Shown here piece after piece: positions 50,859 through 51,963 of a stretch of 51,963 nt of DNA. Location of the stretch: contig MGTJ01000061.1 of the NCBI GenBank assembly GCA_001799395.1, positions 1-51,963 of the forward strand. The letters are read 5' to 3'. The notes beneath the pieces are model-generated. The model was not told the origin of the DNA and did not search any database. It saw only the letters and a list, made by a program, of their open reading frames with translations. Within the stretch, counting starts at the first letter, position 1. Each line of letters begins with the position of its first letter. The translations under genes and the position numbers were made by a program. The DNA comes from Desulfobacterales bacterium RIFOXYA12_FULL_46_15 (GTDB taxonomy: Bacteria; Desulfobacterota; Desulfobacteria; Desulfobacterales; Desulfobacteraceae).

Positions 50859-51963
50859 TGGCGGTTTGGAGTGAAACAAATATTATTGAAACAATGCGAA
50901 ATAAACGAATAGATAGTGAATTTTTTCATCCGCAATATATAGCTTTTGAGAGTGTTGTTGAAAAAATACAAAATGCACGGCTTGGAATGCTTGGACAATT
51001 CGTCATTGGACCATTTGGTTCAGCCTTTCATGTAAATAATTATGATTCGAATTCACCCTTTCGGTATATCCGAGGAAAAGATGTGAAACCTTTTCGATTA
51101 TTGGAGGATGATAACGTCTATATGCCTGAAAAAGATTATTTTAGACTTCATAAGTATGCAATCTGCCAGGATGATTTAATCATATCTGTTGTCGGGACGT
51201 TAGGCAATGTTGCTATCATTCCAGAAGATGAAAAAGGAATTTTTAGCTGTAAAAGCACTTTATTTCGTAACCCAAAGATTGATGCACATTATTTATTGGC
51301 ATACCTGAATTCCAAATATGGTAATAGTTGTTTATTGAGAAGGCAACGTGGAGCGGTTCAAACCGGATTAAACAAAGAAGATTTAAAAACAGTTCCGGTT
51401 GCTCTTGCGTCTCAAAAAAAACAAGAAATGATAAGCAGCTTGGTAAAAAACGCATTGAAATGTTCAAAAACAAGTAAATCTCTCTACACTGAAGCCCAAA
51501 AGCTTCTTGAACTGGAATTTGGGCTTGATAAAGTGAAAGTTAAAAAGACCACGGGATATATCGGAAGTTTTAGTAAGGTTGTCCTTTCTTCAAGAACAGA
51601 TGCAGAATTTTTCTATCCTGAGTTTGACATTCTTTCCAGCAATTTGCCTAAACATATTAATTTCAGTTCGTTATCCAAAGCCCTATCTTTCTGTCAGCGA
51701 GGAAAGCAGCCTGTTTATAGTGATGCAGGACTTACTGTAATTAATTCCAAGAACGTTTTGGCCAATAAAATTAATATTGAAAATACCCGATTCGCCCAGC
51801 CACCTATATTCCCTGAATTGAAAATCCAATATGGAGATGTTCTAATAAATGGAACCGGTCGAGGAACAATTGGGCGCGCGGCACCGTATCTTGAAAATGC
51901 AGAAGCTTTGCCTGACAATCATGTGACAATTTTGAGAACGCCGGGAATCGACCCTGTATTTTT
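50858..51963 (+). CDS. hsdS: Type I-like restriction specificity subunit (HsdS), partial
   Basis: A frame open from ATG 50858 to the right edge (368 codons, no stop), so the gene is truncated by the window. Its ATG shares one base with the upstream stop. The product has the two-target-recognition-domain layout of S subunits: domain 1 begins with L-G-Q-F-V-I-G-P-F-G-S-A-F and ends before a helical conserved region at about 185-215 (A-Q-K-L-L-E-L-E-F-G-L). Domain 2 begins near 220, with L-I-N-G-T-G-R-G-T-I-G-R-A late in the visible part. It would choose the DNA sequence bound by the complex. It is visibly more AT-rich than the preceding gene, which is common for exchanged specificity genes. No hsdR is in the window. 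Confidence 0.9.
   Translation, partial: MAVWSETNIIETMRNKRIDSEFFHPQYIAFESVVEKIQNARLGMLGQFVIGPFGSAFHVNNYDSNSPFRYIRGKDVKPFRLLEDDNVYMPEKDYFRLHKYAICQDDLIISVVGTLGNVAIIPEDEKGIFSCKSTLFRNPKIDAHYLLAYLNSKYGNSCLLRRQRGAVQTGLNKEDLKTVPVALASQKKQEMISSLVKNALKCSKTSKSLYTEAQKLLELEFGLDKVKVKKTTGYIGSFSKVVLSSRTDAEFFYPEFDILSSNLPKHINFSSLSKALSFCQRGKQPVYSDAGLTVINSKNVLANKINIENTRFAQPPIFPELKIQYGDVLINGTGRGTIGRAAPYLENAEALPDNHVTILRTPGIDPVF

Noticed and set aside
1-51963. CRISPR arrays, insertion sequences and rRNA genes
   Set aside because: No regularly spaced direct repeats, transposase-like frames with terminal repeats, or rRNA signatures were found by reading.

Overview
The window looks like a chromosomal segment of an anaerobic, respiratory deltaproteobacterium of the Desulfobacterales type (Desulfobacula/Desulfobacter-like). 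This is inference from gene content: an Rnf complex next to a tetraheme cytochrome c, DUF3786 and DUF6178-type proteins, very dense two-component signalling, and a chemoreceptor with a c-type heme motif. No 16S rRNA or other phylogenetic marker is present.

Layout. (1) 1-4.3 kb, minus strand: tetraheme cytochrome, rnfC, rnfD, rnfG and the start of rnfE, preceded by a small unknown gene and an RseC-family gene. Together they suggest an energy-conserving ferredoxin:NAD or ferredoxin:cytochrome electron-transfer module with its accessory factor. (2) 4.3-5.7 kb: tRNA-Asn with promoter and terminator, and an AI-2E-type permease. (3) 6-20 kb: a signalling island with a CHASE4 histidine kinase, a Zn/Mn-type ABC importer, a response regulator/hybrid kinase/periplasmic binding protein operon on the minus strand, and divergently five consecutive two-component genes, then a convergent Sfp-type phosphopantetheinyl transferase. 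(4) 20.8-30.3 kb: a chemotaxis-like operon (heme-motif MCP, CheW, CheA with an extra C-terminal CheW-like domain, CheY, CheB) that runs directly into a double-Cache histidine kinase and a LuxR-type regulator. (5) 30.5-33.6 kb: a multi-pass permease and an AMP-forming acyl-CoA synthetase, probably import plus CoA activation of a carboxylic acid and a plausible target of the preceding sensor pair. (6) 33.6-41.8 kb: DUF6178 protein, radical SAM/B12/TPR protein, nitroreductase, RdgB, a LuxR regulator with a built-in Fe-S domain divergent from a DUF3786 gene, a small membrane protein and an alpha/beta hydrolase. (7) 41.8-46.6 kb: complete livK-G-F-H-M importer operon, minus strand, ending in the hydrolase. 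(8) 47-48.3 kb: MFS transporter. (9) 48.5 kb to the end: a restriction-modification locus, a type I/IIG-like modification protein followed by a specificity subunit that runs off the window.

The most striking observation is in the last locus. The modification protein keeps its N-terminal nuclease-like domain and flanking methylase sequence. The two segments that should carry methyltransferase motif I (SAM binding) and motif IV (N-P-P-F/Y catalytic) are both missing, in frame. The product would be a methyltransferase-dead R-M protein still linked to an S subunit. Other points of interest are the c-heme chemoreceptor wired to a two-component/permease/ligase set, the Fe-S LuxR regulator paired with DUF3786, and the kinase-associated solute-binding lipoprotein.

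Start sites were chosen by ribosome binding sites and overlaps. Domain names come from motif recognition by eye, without database searches.
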